Part shown: in pieces, positions 47,600 through 58,954 of the stretch
How positions within the stretch are numbered: the stretch's first letter is position 1
Layout of the letters: the number at the start of each line of letters is the position of its first letter
Origin: Athripsodes cinereus
Taxonomy: Eukaryota > Arthropoda > Insecta > Trichoptera > Leptoceridae
Direction of reading: 5' to 3'
Length of the DNA stretch: 64,000 nucleotides
Assembly (NCBI GenBank): GCA_947579605.1
Contig: OX388305.1
Coordinates: 27,541,542 to 27,605,541, forward strand
Made by a program: the position numbers and the translations under genes
Notes under the pieces: generated by a model
Seen by the model: only the letters and a program-made list of their open reading frames with translations
Databases searched by the model: none
What the model was told of the DNA's origin: nothing

Positions 47600-48738
47600 T
47601 TTCTAGCATCATTGTTTTACAATAATATGGTGTAGGTGTAAATTATATTTATGATTAAATAAATAATTGCCTATTAAAGGGGATTCAGCGGTATATAAAC
47701 AATATCGGCTACAAAAAATAATGCAACGCTAAATATTATACGTACATACAACGGGAGGATTGTACTGAACACGTAGATATTTACTAGGTATAAAAACTAA
47801 TGAATTTATTACTAGTAGAGCGTGAAAAATGGTTAATTGAATAATTACATCAATGTGTTGTGTATCCAATTAAACCACATGCTCATGGTAACAGGAATTA
47901 ATTGCTATAATAATAATTATAGTAGAAAATCTGGATGATAATTGCAAATAATATTATTTATATAAACATCAACTGTGAAATCAAAAGAATATTCCGATAT
48001 ACTTAATCGTGTTTTATGAAAGCCTAGGAGCAATATTGGAATGTGATTAGTGATGACCATACTATCTACTGTTAATACGAGTAGGTACTTTTTGTTTTAG
48101 TTTTGTGTCAAATCTCCCATCTCTACTTATGCATTACTCGTAAGAAAATGTTTCTATTCTAGGCAGCCTACTACGAGTATATTACAGTTTCTTAACCTTT
48201 TACCTGTTCAAGCAGAGATTTGGCTACTTTAAACATTTCATTAACATTCTAGTTAGACCGTAAAGAATAGAAGAATTTTGATATTTATGATTTCCGACCA
48301 CGCTTACTAAGGCGGAATATTTCCAGATTTTGACATTGCTCAATAGTTCTTTATTTTTACTTCAGATCTTTGAAGAACACTTGTATTGCCGATTTGACAT
48401 GTCTATCTCTTTCAACTCTCATAAATTTCTTATAAGAATGTTAAGAAAAACCAGGAATGTATTAATGTTTATGTTTCCACGAGATATAATAAATCATTCA
48501 CGTTATTCAAATGTGTATGGTGAACACAAAAATACATAAATTGTAACAAAGAGATTTATAAAATTGAATGCATTTTTCCAGTTAAAATAACTACCATAGA
48601 TTTGGTTGTCGTACCATACAATGTCAGTGTATATAGTAAATCCACTTCTCAGATGTAGACAGCTCTGAACTAACGTTTGCTGAGTAAACGAATTTGTGAA
48701 TGAAATTCAGTACAAGTATTGGTACCTATACATATAAG
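47600..48738. other. AT-rich spacer, no gene seen
   Basis: No coding signal or recognised repeat. Confidence 0.5.
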
Positions 48739-48740
48739 TA

Positions 48741-49166
48741 TCTATCAAGGAAATTCCTTACGTTTTCGGTCCGAGTTCATTTGGTTCCGTTAATCTCTTA
48801 GAACACATCGAAAACGAAGAAGTTTTAACCAGGGTAGGCGAAAAAAGGCAACTTCTTAAGAGAATCGGCCAACAGCGAGCTAACTGGATTGGCCACAACA
48901 TCAGGCACCCAGGACTACTCATCGCCAATGCGGAGGGTAAGACCGAGGGGACAAATGGCAGAGGCCGACCAAGAGATGCGTATATGGACCAACTGAAGAG
49001 GGGCATGAACTGTGGCTCATACGTAGAGCTGAAAAGACTGGCTGAGAATATGGAGGAATGGAGAAGAAAGTCAAAGATCTATCAAGTCATTATCAACCAA
49101 CTGGTGCAGAAGTGCGAGCCCAATTATCGTATTAGTAAGTACTCGAAACGTAATAAGTTATTTTGA
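48741..49166 (+). pseudogene. LINE C-terminal fragment, VELKRL family
   Basis: One frame is open through LEHIENEEVLTRVGEKRQLL, KRIGQQRANWIGHNIRHPGL, LIANAEGKTEGTNGRGRPR, YMDQLKRGMNCGSYVELKRL, AENMEEWRRKSKIYQVII and on to TGA at 49164-49166. The WIGH-IRH and EGK-EGT-GRGRPR blocks are the post-RT carboxyl region of RTE-like LINE proteins. The RT core is missing. After RRKS the sequence leaves the family (compare 47364-47447), so the last ~30 codons are flanking or rearranged DNA read by chance. Confidence 0.85.
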
Positions 49167-49169
49167 TAA

Positions 49170-49470
49170 AAAGTTTTAATTTTCTTTAATTGGTATTGGC
49201 TGATTTTGTAACATTGAGACAAATAAATAAACGGAGACATAAAAATATTATTTTTAATCCAGGGACACTTAACATCAGAGAGGTTGCGAAACTCTGGTAT
49301 TAACAATTTATTATCAGACGACACAAAATATGAAATCAAAATTACCGGTGATGCATATTGGTCCACAATGTTTTTATTTTAATATCCATCTATTTATTAT
49401 ATATTAGTAGGTACATACTTTGTACGTTATCCTTTTGTTTTTTGTTTAGTTGGCATTTCTTTCTTTTTTT
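49170..49470. other. AT-rich spacer, no gene seen
   Basis: Nothing recognised; a long T-run lies at 49463-49475. Confidence 0.5.
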
Positions 49471-49477
49471 TTTTTCT

Positions 49478-49550
49478 TGCTGAGATCGCCTTGGTGAAAA
49501 GCTGTTAAGGGCTCAGTGCAGGGTGATATTTTTGGAAAAATAATAATATG
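49478..49550 (+). repeat. Family D short repeat
   Basis: GCTGAGATCGCCTTGGTGAA, AAGCTGTTAAGGGCTCAGTG and CAGGGTGATATTTTTGGAAA, with an AATAATA tail. Second copy of the repeat at 16521-16598. Confidence 0.6.
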
Positions 49551-49870
49551 GGGTTCTCGGTGGACTGCATGCATATAATAAACATACAGCATGACTGAAG
49601 TACTTCACCGCTGAATCGAAGATTTTTAATATCTTATTCGTGATGCAAAGTTCCCGCCAAATAGTTGAATTAGCCAGTTAATTGAATGGATATACTGTTA
49701 GTTAAAAGCCGGCATTCTATTGAATGTCTAACAGTTAAGTTTGTTTATTTAGCACTGTGATGCTAGAGATGAAAAAAGTTGCTAGAACAAATCCGGCTGG
49801 TTTCAACGAAACAGTTGGCCTTTCAATTGAATGCTAGCGTTTATTTCACCGCCTAGCCATTCAGTTACAA

Positions 49871-50403
49871 CGTTGTTCTCACGAGGCGAATATCGCCAGG
49901 AAACCAAAATATCGTCAGCCATTTGAACCGTATGAACAATAAAATTGACAATTTATTAATCTGAAACGATAAAAATCATAAAAACGATATCGTCTCAAGT
50001 TGACCACCTTTCAACTTTCTTCGTTGGTGGAATGATGCGCGCATGCGTAGATGTGCGCAGCATCTAAAAACTTTAGCAGTAAACACTTTATAACTTATAA
50101 GCTTTAAATGATTCACTTTTCCTGACAGTTGTTATCCTTGTTGTTGGTTTTTTGCATTTGATTCTTTAATTAAAAGGCGCCTTATAACCTCTACTATAAT
50201 ATTTTCAACTAGTAAACACTCCGCGATCTCCATCTCGACGTCCGCCATTTTGAAAATAACGTCAAAATCAAAGCCCATATATGACAGATTGAATCTATGC
50301 CAGTGAACTATATAAACACGTATGACGATCAATGTACGATCACCGGATTTTATTTTTTATGATAGCGAAATCATCAAGCCTTTATATCGCCTCGCATGAA
50401 TAC
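49871..50403 (-). mobile_element. PIF/Harbinger-like MITE, second copy
   Basis: The reverse complement aligns over most of its length with the element at 3796-4330: CGCATGCGTAGATGTGCGC, TTCAACTTGAGACGATATCG in either strand, and terminal GCGAATATCGCCAGG. The left end here (GTTGTTCTCACGAGGCGAAT) is better kept than the right. On the minus strand it holds an open segment MADVEMEIAECLLVENIIVE, VIRRLLIKESNAKNQQQ starting at the ATG near 50248, which is frame-broken in the other copy. This may be the first exon of the parent transposon's protein. No clean target duplication was found for this copy. Confidence 0.7.
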
Positions 50404-50409
50404 CATATA

Positions 50410-51072
50410 GCTGGCTAATTATACTTTCGGGCGGCGACATAAATATAAACTAAATTAAAGGTTTTTATGCCGTTAAATGTATAAAAAAATAAATAGGATA
50501 CCGTACTATTAATTGAAAGGAAAATATTTTGAAATTTATTGCATGTTAGTACCTATGTACCATTATAATAATTATATATAACTTTGTAATATATATACAA
50601 TATGTGATTTGTGAAGCATATCAACAATAAAAAGAAGTCTATATATTATAACACGTATCTTCCGTCTGAGCTATGTGTGGATTATAATTATATAAAGTAA
50701 TACTTAATGTTATATTGTGAAGATAATAAAATTAATATCATCACCAAGTAGATAGTATATGATATTTGACCGAAATCGGATTTTAGCCGAGAAGCAGAAT
50801 TGAAATTTACGTACATACGTTAACCCGCATGTTTTTTGTATGTGCTTCATTTTAAGGCTACCTCATTTCTTAGAAATAATGTTACATGATTAATATTTTT
50901 AATCTCAATGAAACGAATTTTCGCTCTCTGTTAGTTACCTACAGCAGAGAACAATGATTTCAGTTACAATAAAACTTGAAGGTAAAAATGGTTGAGAATT
51001 TCTAATTTCTTTTAATTGAAATAATCGTCAAATTTAAGCGGCCTCTAAGAATGTATAAATTCATTGTAAACA
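50410..51072. other. AT-rich spacer, no gene seen
   Basis: Nothing recognised. Confidence 0.5.
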
Positions 51073-51077
51073 TTATA

Positions 51078-51637
51078 TCGTTGCCGTGGAGGTGAAGTGA
51101 TCCAAGCCACACTTTTTTGAAAAATGAGTTAAGTATGCAGTTTTGTTCAGAAAACCACGGAGAACATAGTGGTGAAGAGAAATAAGTGATTTGATATTCC
51201 TAAAGGACATTTTTGGAAGATTGTGTAGAGATGTTAAGTGTTTTTACATCATTTCAAGTGTGTGTTAGAGCATTTCACTAACGCATATAGGAACAAATAG
51301 TTCAATTAAATTATAGAAGTGAAAAGATCCAAGCCGCATAGCGCGTAACTTTCCAACAACTTTTCTATAGGTGGATCTTTCTCAACTTCAGTGGTGAAAT
51401 AACCCAAGTGATAAATTCGTGTTTACTTCTAAAATATACAAATTCTTTAATATTTTGTTATTAATATTAGTGGAATATGTGATCAGAAATATTGTGTATA
51501 AATTTTAGCGAAATCCATGCAAAAATAACTTAGTTATTGTCAGATTAGTATTTTCGGATGTGACAGCGTAACTTCAACACCCTTTTTCTCGGAATGTCTG
51601 TCTTGTGAGTTAGATCACTTCACATCCACGGCAACGA
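51078..51637. mobile_element. MITE with TA duplication and internal repeats
   Basis: The left end is TCGTTGCCGTGGAGGTGAAG and continues TGATC; the right end in reverse complement is TCGTTGCCGTGGATGTGAAG, TGATC. A TA lies outside each end (51076-51077 and 51638-51639). At 560 bp there is no coding region. A motif like GTGAAGTGATCCAAGCC recurs near 51091 and 51323, with weaker forms near 51398. TA target use suggests Tc1/mariner-type mobilisation, but the ends do not identify a family. Confidence 0.7.
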
Positions 51638-51639
51638 TA

Positions 51640-53190
51640 TTTCGGTTTGGCCCAAATATATATTTTTTGTTATAAGAAAAACCGAAATTCCGGTCTAGTG
51701 ATATGTCAAACCTTACAATATCGCAAGACATGATACAACACTTCCTTTCCGCAATGAAAATCTATTAACGTATAACTCCTATTTATGTACATATAATAAT
51801 GGCAATGGTATATCATAAGGTGTGCTATCCAATAATTAAGGCTTACGTGTCTCATATAGAAATCCAAAAGATAAAATTTGGCAATATAAGAATACGATTT
51901 ATACCTACCAATTTTACAACTTTGTTGAGATACGGCGTGAGAGTAAATTATAGAATAGTACAATTATTATATATTTTTTAAACGATTTGATGAATATTCT
52001 CCAAACCGGGATTAAAGCTAGTAATATAATAAACTAACAATATATAACTATTATTATCAACAACAACTTGTATGTTATTTCTGAATGGTGAACACGAGTG
52101 AATAGAAGATTCTGCATAAGATATATAAAATATATTTTGTATGATTTATAATCTACACATCTATGTATTGCTACAATCCCCTTATCTTTTTATTGTAATC
52201 ATAATAATTCTTTATCACCTTTGAGTAGGAATATGACTATTTAGATATAATGAAGTAATAAACTTAACAATTCATTTTAAATCATTTTATAGTTTTGCAG
52301 GTAGACTCAATCATTAATGAAAGGTAAAATAATAATATTACATAAACCCAGAAGTTAATGCCTTGATTTTAAAATCAGACGATCCACAGGCAGTTCGAAT
52401 ACTTCTGCTAATATAATTTACTTTCCTGAGAACCTCAGTCTGGTCTTGCTTAGTCTAAGGTTGTAAGGAGTATATTTGAGTTCATCATAAATTCAGAATC
52501 ACCTTTAAAAAAAATGACATGTTATCAAATAAATAAATTATCAATAGTTTCGTCGTATACAAATAAAAGAGGTTGCCTCGCCTAAAGATGTTGTTGCTTT
52601 ACAATTCTACTAAATGATGACCTACAGTCGTCGTGACTAAGTTTATTTTTTAAGTGAATTTATAAAAATGTAATAAAAAGAATATACTTTTCAATATTTT
52701 ATATTTCATTCTCCATTGTTGATGATATACCTATTAAAGAAACAATAAAATTCACAAAATTATTCATTTTTATTACGATTAATAATGCAGACCTGTGATT
52801 TCATAATTTCATCATGATAATATTTATAATCTTTACTTTTTACGATCAAAGCGAGCAATTAAATTAAACATATTATATTGTTCATTCATTACACCTGTGG
52901 TGCATAATCGTATAATTAACATTATATTAATAATAACCAGATACATATTATAATATGAGAAATAAAAACGAATACAGAGTGAATATTTGATGTATGAAAT
53001 AAGTAAGTCAATTATGAAAATTGTTTGAAAGTTGTTGTTGCTGTTTGTTGAATATTGTATAAATTATAATTTATGTAGGTATGCTATGCATTTATGATGA
53101 GTGCCTAGCGTACATAATTTTCTAAAAAAATATAGTCGTAAAGATGTCACTTGCTAATGTTAATTAAAGCTATTCAGTGGATAAAATAAT
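51640..53190. other. AT-rich spacer, no gene seen
   Basis: Immediately after the MITE, TTTCGGTTT (51642-51650) and AAACCGAAA (51680-51689) form a short inverted pair. Otherwise nothing recognised; overlapping short frames at 51706-51981 lie on opposite strands and look random. Confidence 0.45.
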
Positions 53191-53201
53191 TCATCTAGAA
53201 C

Positions 53202-53926
53202 AGTGATTCCCAAAGTGGTCTAGGTGACTCGACGGGGTCCACGTTGGCGTGACTAAAAAATGGGGTTGCACGAGTCATAAGAGGGGGTCCACGAATTCAT
53301 AGTTAAAGTATCAGATATTCAGTAAAAGCACCAGTAGGCCTAGTCAAAACACATTTAAGCGTTACGTTTTCGTTTCGTTTTCGTTCAAACGCGGACGACG
53401 TTGCGAGAACGCGTCAATTTTCGTAGCTACTTGTGTATTGTAGCTACGAAAATTGATGCGTTCTCGCAACCTCGTCTTGTTCGAACGAAAACGAAAACGT
53501 AACGCTTAAATGTGTTTTGACTAGGCCCATAGATATTGACATAAACAATAGTCGGTACAATTACCCGATATATTGAAGAAAAAGGTACTGTGAGAAGATA
53601 TTCTTTAAGAAAACCGAGGAGCTATTGAAATATTTCAAATTCCTATACCATTTCGAATATTCGGTGACGAGGGGGGGGGGGTAGAAATTTAAACGTGTTA
53701 TATTTTTAAAGTTAACAATAGTCGGTACAAATATCCGTTACATTGTAGAAAAAGGTACTGTGAGAAAATAAGAAAATATTCTGCAAGAAAACCGAGGAGT
53801 TTTTTAAATATTTCAAATTCCTATACCATTTCAAAAATTCAGGGGGGTAGAAGTACAGGGGATCCACCGGAAGCAGCAAATTTTTGAATGTGGTCTATGA
53901 GAAAAAAAAAAGTTTGGGATCTTCTG
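53202..53926. mobile_element. Non-autonomous hAT element, 8-bp duplication
   Basis: The left end CAGTGATTCCCAAAGTGG and the right end (reverse complement) CAGAAGATCCCAAACTTT share the CAG....TCCCAAA pattern of hAT ends. The element is flanked by an exact 8-bp duplication ATCTAGAA (53194-53201 and 53927-53934), the hAT signature. At 725 bp it has no transposase. It contains a nested foldback element (53337-53527) and two copies of a ~150-bp internal block starting ACAATAGTCGGTACAA (53547 and 53715). Confidence 0.88.
53337..53527. mobile_element. Foldback MITE nested in the hAT element
   Basis: Arms of about 90 bp face each other: GGCCTAGTCAAAACACATTT at the left outer end and its reverse complement at the right, closing at TTTTCGTAGCTAC / GTAGCTACGAAAA around a 9-nt loop. 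The arms differ by a 6-nt indel and a few bases in the TTTCGTT-rich part. The whole can form one long hairpin. No clear target duplication; a separate insertion into the hAT element is the simplest reading. Confidence 0.75.
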
Positions 53927-53939
53927 ATCTAGAACTATC

Positions 53940-55295
53940 ATTTTATTCGCATTCTTTTAACAGCATATTTTTTTTTCAAATCATTGAGTGTCAATTATTC
54001 AAGCTGATTTTATACAATATGAATAATCGTACTTAAACTTAACATATTTCGAAAGAATCTCTGATTTACTCAATTTATGTGATATCATTTAAGAAATTGG
54101 TAATCATATAAGAGTAGAGTAAATGCAAGGCTATAATATAATTTATGTTGATAAGCTTAAATACTTCACCTTTTTGTTACTTTGGTAAAAAGAGGGTAGA
54201 ATTGTGGCCATTTCTCAGGCATATGTAACATTTGAGTATTGATTACAATAATAGGTTTACTGATGGCGGTACACAAATCTAAGAGAAGGTCGCTTTGTAG
54301 ATTTTCTTTGTTCACCCTTCAAGTTACACACATAATAAATAAGCAAAGAGATATTCAAACATACATAAAAGATAATATGGCTAATCTTTCTCGGTGTAAT
54401 AGCCTCAGTTATAAGAAATTTAGCTTTAATATTTTGTATTTAGTTTGAAAAGCGTTATGGTTGATGACAATATTTATATAATATATTATTATATCCCTGA
54501 AATCAGTTTTTGAGGAAGTTTTTATAATATCATTAGCAAAAGTTTTGTATATCTCTATAAATATTAAATTGTATTATTCCTAATAAAATCTACTCAGCAA
54601 GAGTTCTCCGTGCATTTCCTTTAAGAACTTTTCAATAAAATGATAAACTTTTGTAATGTTAAATGCAGCGAGTGAAAGAATAAGTTTTTTTTATGTAAAT
54701 TGTATTTCACGTTGTGATCATTGAATTATTTAGGAACAAATGAAGCAAAACAGCTAGTTCATTTTATTTAATAGCAAACTAGAATAAGTAGTACCTACGT
54801 TATTATAATATTATTTTGTATAGTTTTATTGAATTATTCAAGAAGTAATATTACACTTGTGATTTTGTTACTAGATGTACATTATTAATTAATATTTTCT
54901 ATTGGTAGGTATGCCTTTTTAAAAACATGGTTGACTCAAAAATTTTAAATCAAAAGACGGGCTTGCTGAAATATAATACATGATTGATGCAATAAAATAC
55001 TAAATTGTGTATTGATATGATGGAAATGAAAGCATCATAATGTATCTTCTCACTAGATATCTTGGAAGGTGAAATTTATTTCCATTAATAATTAGACTAG
55101 TAAGACTGTGTATGGGAATTTATCGGGCGTGCAAATGAGATATGGGCATAAGGGTATATTTTGTGTAAACAAGGTTCAAAAATTTTGAATTACGTAATTT
55201 CAGGTGAAATATGGTTTTAATTGTAATAGCATTCCCTCGTTAATTGTTTAGGTATTTAAGTGGTGAATATATTTAATGCTATATTTTTGTCTTAT
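53940..55295. other. AT-rich spacer, no gene seen
   Basis: Nothing recognised. Confidence 0.5.
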
Positions 55296-55299
55296 GTGT

Positions 55300-55730
55300 T
55301 GCATCGGGAATGGCTGTGGCATCAGCGTGCAGTGTAATATTCAATGGTATAAAAGGATGCAGTAACATTTTCCGGCCGTTTTCAAACCGACATTCACGGA
55401 TGCAGTATATTTCCCCTAATCTTCACTTAAACGTCTCCAATGTTGGAAATAAACCCCGTTAATTGTCTTAGACTAAGCTTAAACCCGGCAACAAGCGTCC
55501 CTGGGAGGGGTTGGGCGGAAGGCAAAGAAATATTGTGAGGGTGGTTCATGGTTAGTGGAATGGGGTAGTATCGCATAACGGAGGCCACCGTAGGTCGGAA
55601 CGTTTAATTATTTCTGCGAAGAGCAATGTAAAAATGCGCGGTATGCGGCAATTATTCCCTCGCAATGTTCTAGTCCTCCCGCCGCAACAGAAGAGGTCTG
55701 AGGGTTGAGGGTGGATACAGAAATGTGCCA
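55300..55730. promoter_or_regulatory. Unique GC-richer block, possible regulatory DNA
   Basis: About 430 bp with raised GC content, no match elsewhere in the window and no long frame. It includes a homeodomain-type core (CCCGTTAATTGTCTTAGAC) and a G-rich run (GGGAGGGGTTGGGCGG). It may be a conserved non-coding element, but that is inference; it could also be an unrecognised old repeat. Confidence 0.2.
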
Positions 55731-55812
55731 AGATACAAACATCCTTTTGGTGTAGATGCATGAAGAAATCTAGTTTGCAATGACACTATTTATCCCTATG
55801 GTTATCTATATA

Positions 55813-56030
55813 TATACCATCACAGCATGTTCTACTAGTGGGGTAGCCATCTTACAATTTGTATTAAAATCATCCTCTTGATGCCAATAAACAATAAAAC
55901 ATTCAGGATGGTTGGTGCTTCATTGCTGACTTTGTCAAATGTCTTATATATGGGGTTTTATGAACACCTTTTACAGCACACTCGAAAACTATCAATTAAA
56001 AAAGGGAGCCTATTCGTTGCCGGGGAAAAG
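55813..56030 (-). repeat. Family A copy, minus strand
   Basis: The reverse complement gives the family A order: TAGTTTTCGAGTGTGCTGTA, AGCACCAACCATCCTGAATG, TGGCTACCCCACTAGTAGAA and GCTGTGATGGTATA. It lies 175 bp from a plus-strand copy, so the pair is head-to-head. Confidence 0.7.
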
Positions 56031-56204
56031 TTAACATTATTTATTTTATTTAATAAGTCATTTTCGTAAAGTTAAGAGATTCTAAGCTAAAAACCATTAG
56101 TAATATTCGAAGTCACTTATAGTAATAGTGCAGCCACATGGCTTATGGAAAAATGAGAACGAAGCGTAGGTTTTCATGTCTTGATGTTTTTTTAACCGTA
56201 AAGC

Positions 56205-56445
56205 TTCCAGCAACGAATTGTACTCCTACTCATGTCCGTAAGTTTTCTAGTGTCATGTAAAAGGCAGTTTGAAAAAAGAGAGTAGGTATTTAATATTTTA
56301 AATTCTGCAATGAGGTTTGTCACCCGTCCTGAATGTCTTAATTTTTGTTGGCACGGAGAGGATACCTTGCATTTTTATTACATGCAATTGATATGTTGGC
56401 TACCTCACATGTGGCAGATACCGAGATGGTGTAGTGGTATGCGTG
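56205..56445 (+). repeat. Family A copy, plus strand
   Basis: CATGTCCGTAAGTTTTCTAG, TGAGGTTTGTCACCCGTCCT, GGCACGGAGAGGATACCTTG, TTGGCTACCTCACATGTGGC and ACCGAGATGGTGTAGTGGTA follow the family order in a near-full copy. Confidence 0.75.
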
Positions 56446-56449
56446 TGCT

Positions 56450-57058
56450 TTTAATTATTTTATTATGCACAGCAAAATATTCAAAATAAAACATCTTGCA
56501 TTTTAATAATTACGGTTCATTCCTAACTTATCGATTGAAATATTGTTGTATAAATTTATAAATGTAGGTTCGCAGAAATTTAGTTTGATGATTTCTTCAA
56601 TACTATGTATGATATTCACCGCTGATAATAAAGGCGGCAGAGAGGATTCATAATAATAGATACTAAGTTTGTAGAAAATTATATTAGTTTTATGTTTATT
56701 ACTTTGTGGTTACCAGCGGAGTACAGGTGAGAGGAAGTGCGAGGGGAGATCGAGAGTCTCTGCGAGTAGTGTGAAGTCAGCGTAACCATTCGGTGAATTT
56801 TCTGACTAACTCTTGAAACACTATATGGGGTACATGTGAAACCTTTTAATATAATTTAAAATATTATAAAATAATGTACCTAGGTATATTAAAAGACAAG
56901 AGTTAACATGGAACTACTTTAATAAAACGAGAGCTTTATTACGAGGAACATAGTGAGAAAACGAGCCCCTCATATTCAGAGCGATTCTGATCAAATTAAG
57001 CCACTTTTCACGAAATTCTTAACGTTCTAACATCGTCATCTTAGTATCTGTGTATTGA
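56450..57058. other. AT-rich spacer with a G-rich patch
   Basis: 56705-56790 is purine-rich (GGTGAGAGGAAGTGCGAGGG) with no frame. Nothing else recognised. Confidence 0.45.
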
Positions 57059-57734
57059 GATATCGATACCTTAATTCGCAGATTGGGTAACTCCATTTTT
57101 TGACAAAATGACTTAATGATGCCATAATGTTGACTGTATTCCAACACACATGCTAGGTAAATTTGAAGAATCCAACTTTATTACAAATGCCCTAAAAAAC
57201 ACCTCAAGAAAATTGGGTAACTCCAATGTTAGTATTTACAACGCTGCAAATTGGGTAACTCCACCATTCTGTACGGAGACTTGCGAGAGATAGGTTGTGT
57301 ATTAGGAATATTTTACAAAAAAGTGGTTTTGGATATCTTATCCTGTAAAAAAATGTTAGATAACTGTAACCATAAGTATCAGCTTTATTTTCCTAAATTT
57401 TTTAAAGTTTTTTTTATCATTTGCTCCTTATGTGATGTAGTTAATATGTAAGGTACTCACATTTTAAATAATGCAACTTTTGCAGGAGTTACTACGTGGA
57501 ATTTAATTATTACTGGATATGTTTGCGCACAAGTTTTGAAGCTGATTTACTAATATTGTATTGTTTTTTAACACATATTATGTTATTATTTTTTAGTCAA
57601 ATAAAAAAATCTAGGTTTTAATACTTAAATAAACGACTTTATTTTTTGATATATTAGGATTTGTTGAATCATGATTATTTTTAAATAAGCTCAAAATCCG
57701 AAGAACTGAACGTGTATCTACATACATTACCTAC

Positions 57735-57890
57735 TTATCATAAGTTTAATTTCTCGACCGACGGTTCTTGGTGGAAGTTCATATTAATAATTTTTAAAAT
57801 GAAACACTTATTTAGTACTTCCACTGTGACTTTATTGGTCGCGAGTCGGCTTTCAAGAGCTTCCGCTCTCATCGTCAGGGAAAAGTGAAA
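57735..57890 (-). repeat. Family C fragment inside the TIR element
   Basis: CGACGGTTCTTGGTGGAAGT, AAATGAAACACTTATTTAGT, CTTCCACTGTGACTTTATTG, TTTCAAGAGCTTCCGCTCTC match, in part by reverse complement, family C at 25645-25885. Confidence 0.55.
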
Positions 57891-58104
57891 TGTTTACTTA
57901 TCATTTTATAGATGAATAGAAGACTAAAGACTATGGTTAAATTAGTAACTGAAAATTGAAGAAGTGAAGAAAATCGTATGAGTGAAACAAATCCCAGAAA
58001 TCATGATTTTCTACAAATTTATCAAAGACAATTCGAATTTTTATAATGGAATTGGCCCATCATATTACTTGATAGTGGTAATCTTGCAGAAATCCAAAAT
58101 ATAA

Positions 58105-58317
58105 ATACCTACTGATAATAATAATTTAGATAATAATGCAACACAAGGGATATTGTTAGATGCACAGGCTAATGCTATTGATCATAATATTGCAACAGAG
58201 AAGGGCAGCATAAGAGTCAACATCTCGTTAGTCCCATATTCAGAACATTCAGATTCTGATGAAAACTCTGAGACTTCTCTTGGAAAAAGGATGAATCATG
58301 GAGTAATAAAAATTTAA
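58105..58317 (+). CDS. Possible coding remnant of unknown type
   Basis: Seventy codons open without a clear start, preceded by a possible splice acceptor (GGTAATCTTGCAG at about 58077-58089). The translation includes LLDAQANAIDHNIATEKGSI, RVNISLVPYSEHSDSDENSE and TSLGKRMNHG. The acidic serine-rich run and balanced composition are less random than neighbouring frames. It may be a piece of the surrounding element's own gene. I recognise no family. Confidence 0.25.
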   Translation: MPTDNNNLDNNATQGILLDAQANAIDHNIATEKGSIRVNISLVPYSEHSDSDENSETSLGKRMNHGVIKI

Positions 58318-58539
58318 AATTCAAATTTAAAAAATCAAAAAGAGGTGTGATAAACTCGCCCTCTGTATATTATTATTATTATTTATAAGATTATGGCAAC
58401 CCGTCCCTTGTGGGACGATTTGTGCCAAGTACAATATTTTTAGAATATAACACGTAATATTAAGGCATTTACTTATAAAATAATAAAATTTCTTTTGGCG
58501 GATTTTAAAATCTCGAGATATACAGAGAGGGCATCAGTG

Positions 58540-58725
58540 TGCAAGAGGCAAGACACTTTGATCGGATACTGGACTTCAGCTATCTCATAATACAAGTCGT
58601 AAGAGTCTCTTATTGGGCAACCGACCTCTGTATATTGATCACACCTAATTTGAATGCATTTTTTTTATAAAATTGTATATATTGTGATCAATGTATAGTA
58701 AAGAATGAATGAATAAATAAAATAA
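58540..58725 (+). repeat. Family-B-like LINE tail
   Basis: GGGCAACCGACCTCTGTATA, TTGTGATCAATGTATAGTAA and AGAATGAATGAATAAATAAA give the family B 3' end. A shorter piece (GATAAACTCGCCCTCTGTAT) lies at 58349-58368. Confidence 0.55.
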
Positions 58726-58954
58726 ATTGCCTCAAAGGAAGAAAAGCCTTGGCCCGAAAAATATTGTCTGCTTAAATAATCTAAACGAGACTGAAAATAT
58801 CTTCACGAAAATGGACTCAGGACTACCACGATATCTAAAATAATGCTCCACACGAATTATTATTTTCACATTTTGTCACTCTTCATTATTTTTGTCTAGC
58901 TATCAACGAGTATATCGCTAAAGGTGCAACTTTTTTGTTCAACTATGTTCAACT

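Noticed and set aside
51706..51981. Opposed short frames following the MITE
   Set aside because: Sense and antisense frames of similar length in AT-rich DNA, no motif.
57059..57090. Assigning the 2.5-kb element to hAT on the basis of TATCGATA as an 8-bp duplication
   Set aside because: The octamer is palindromic, so it cannot be told apart from part of the inverted repeat; superfamily left open.
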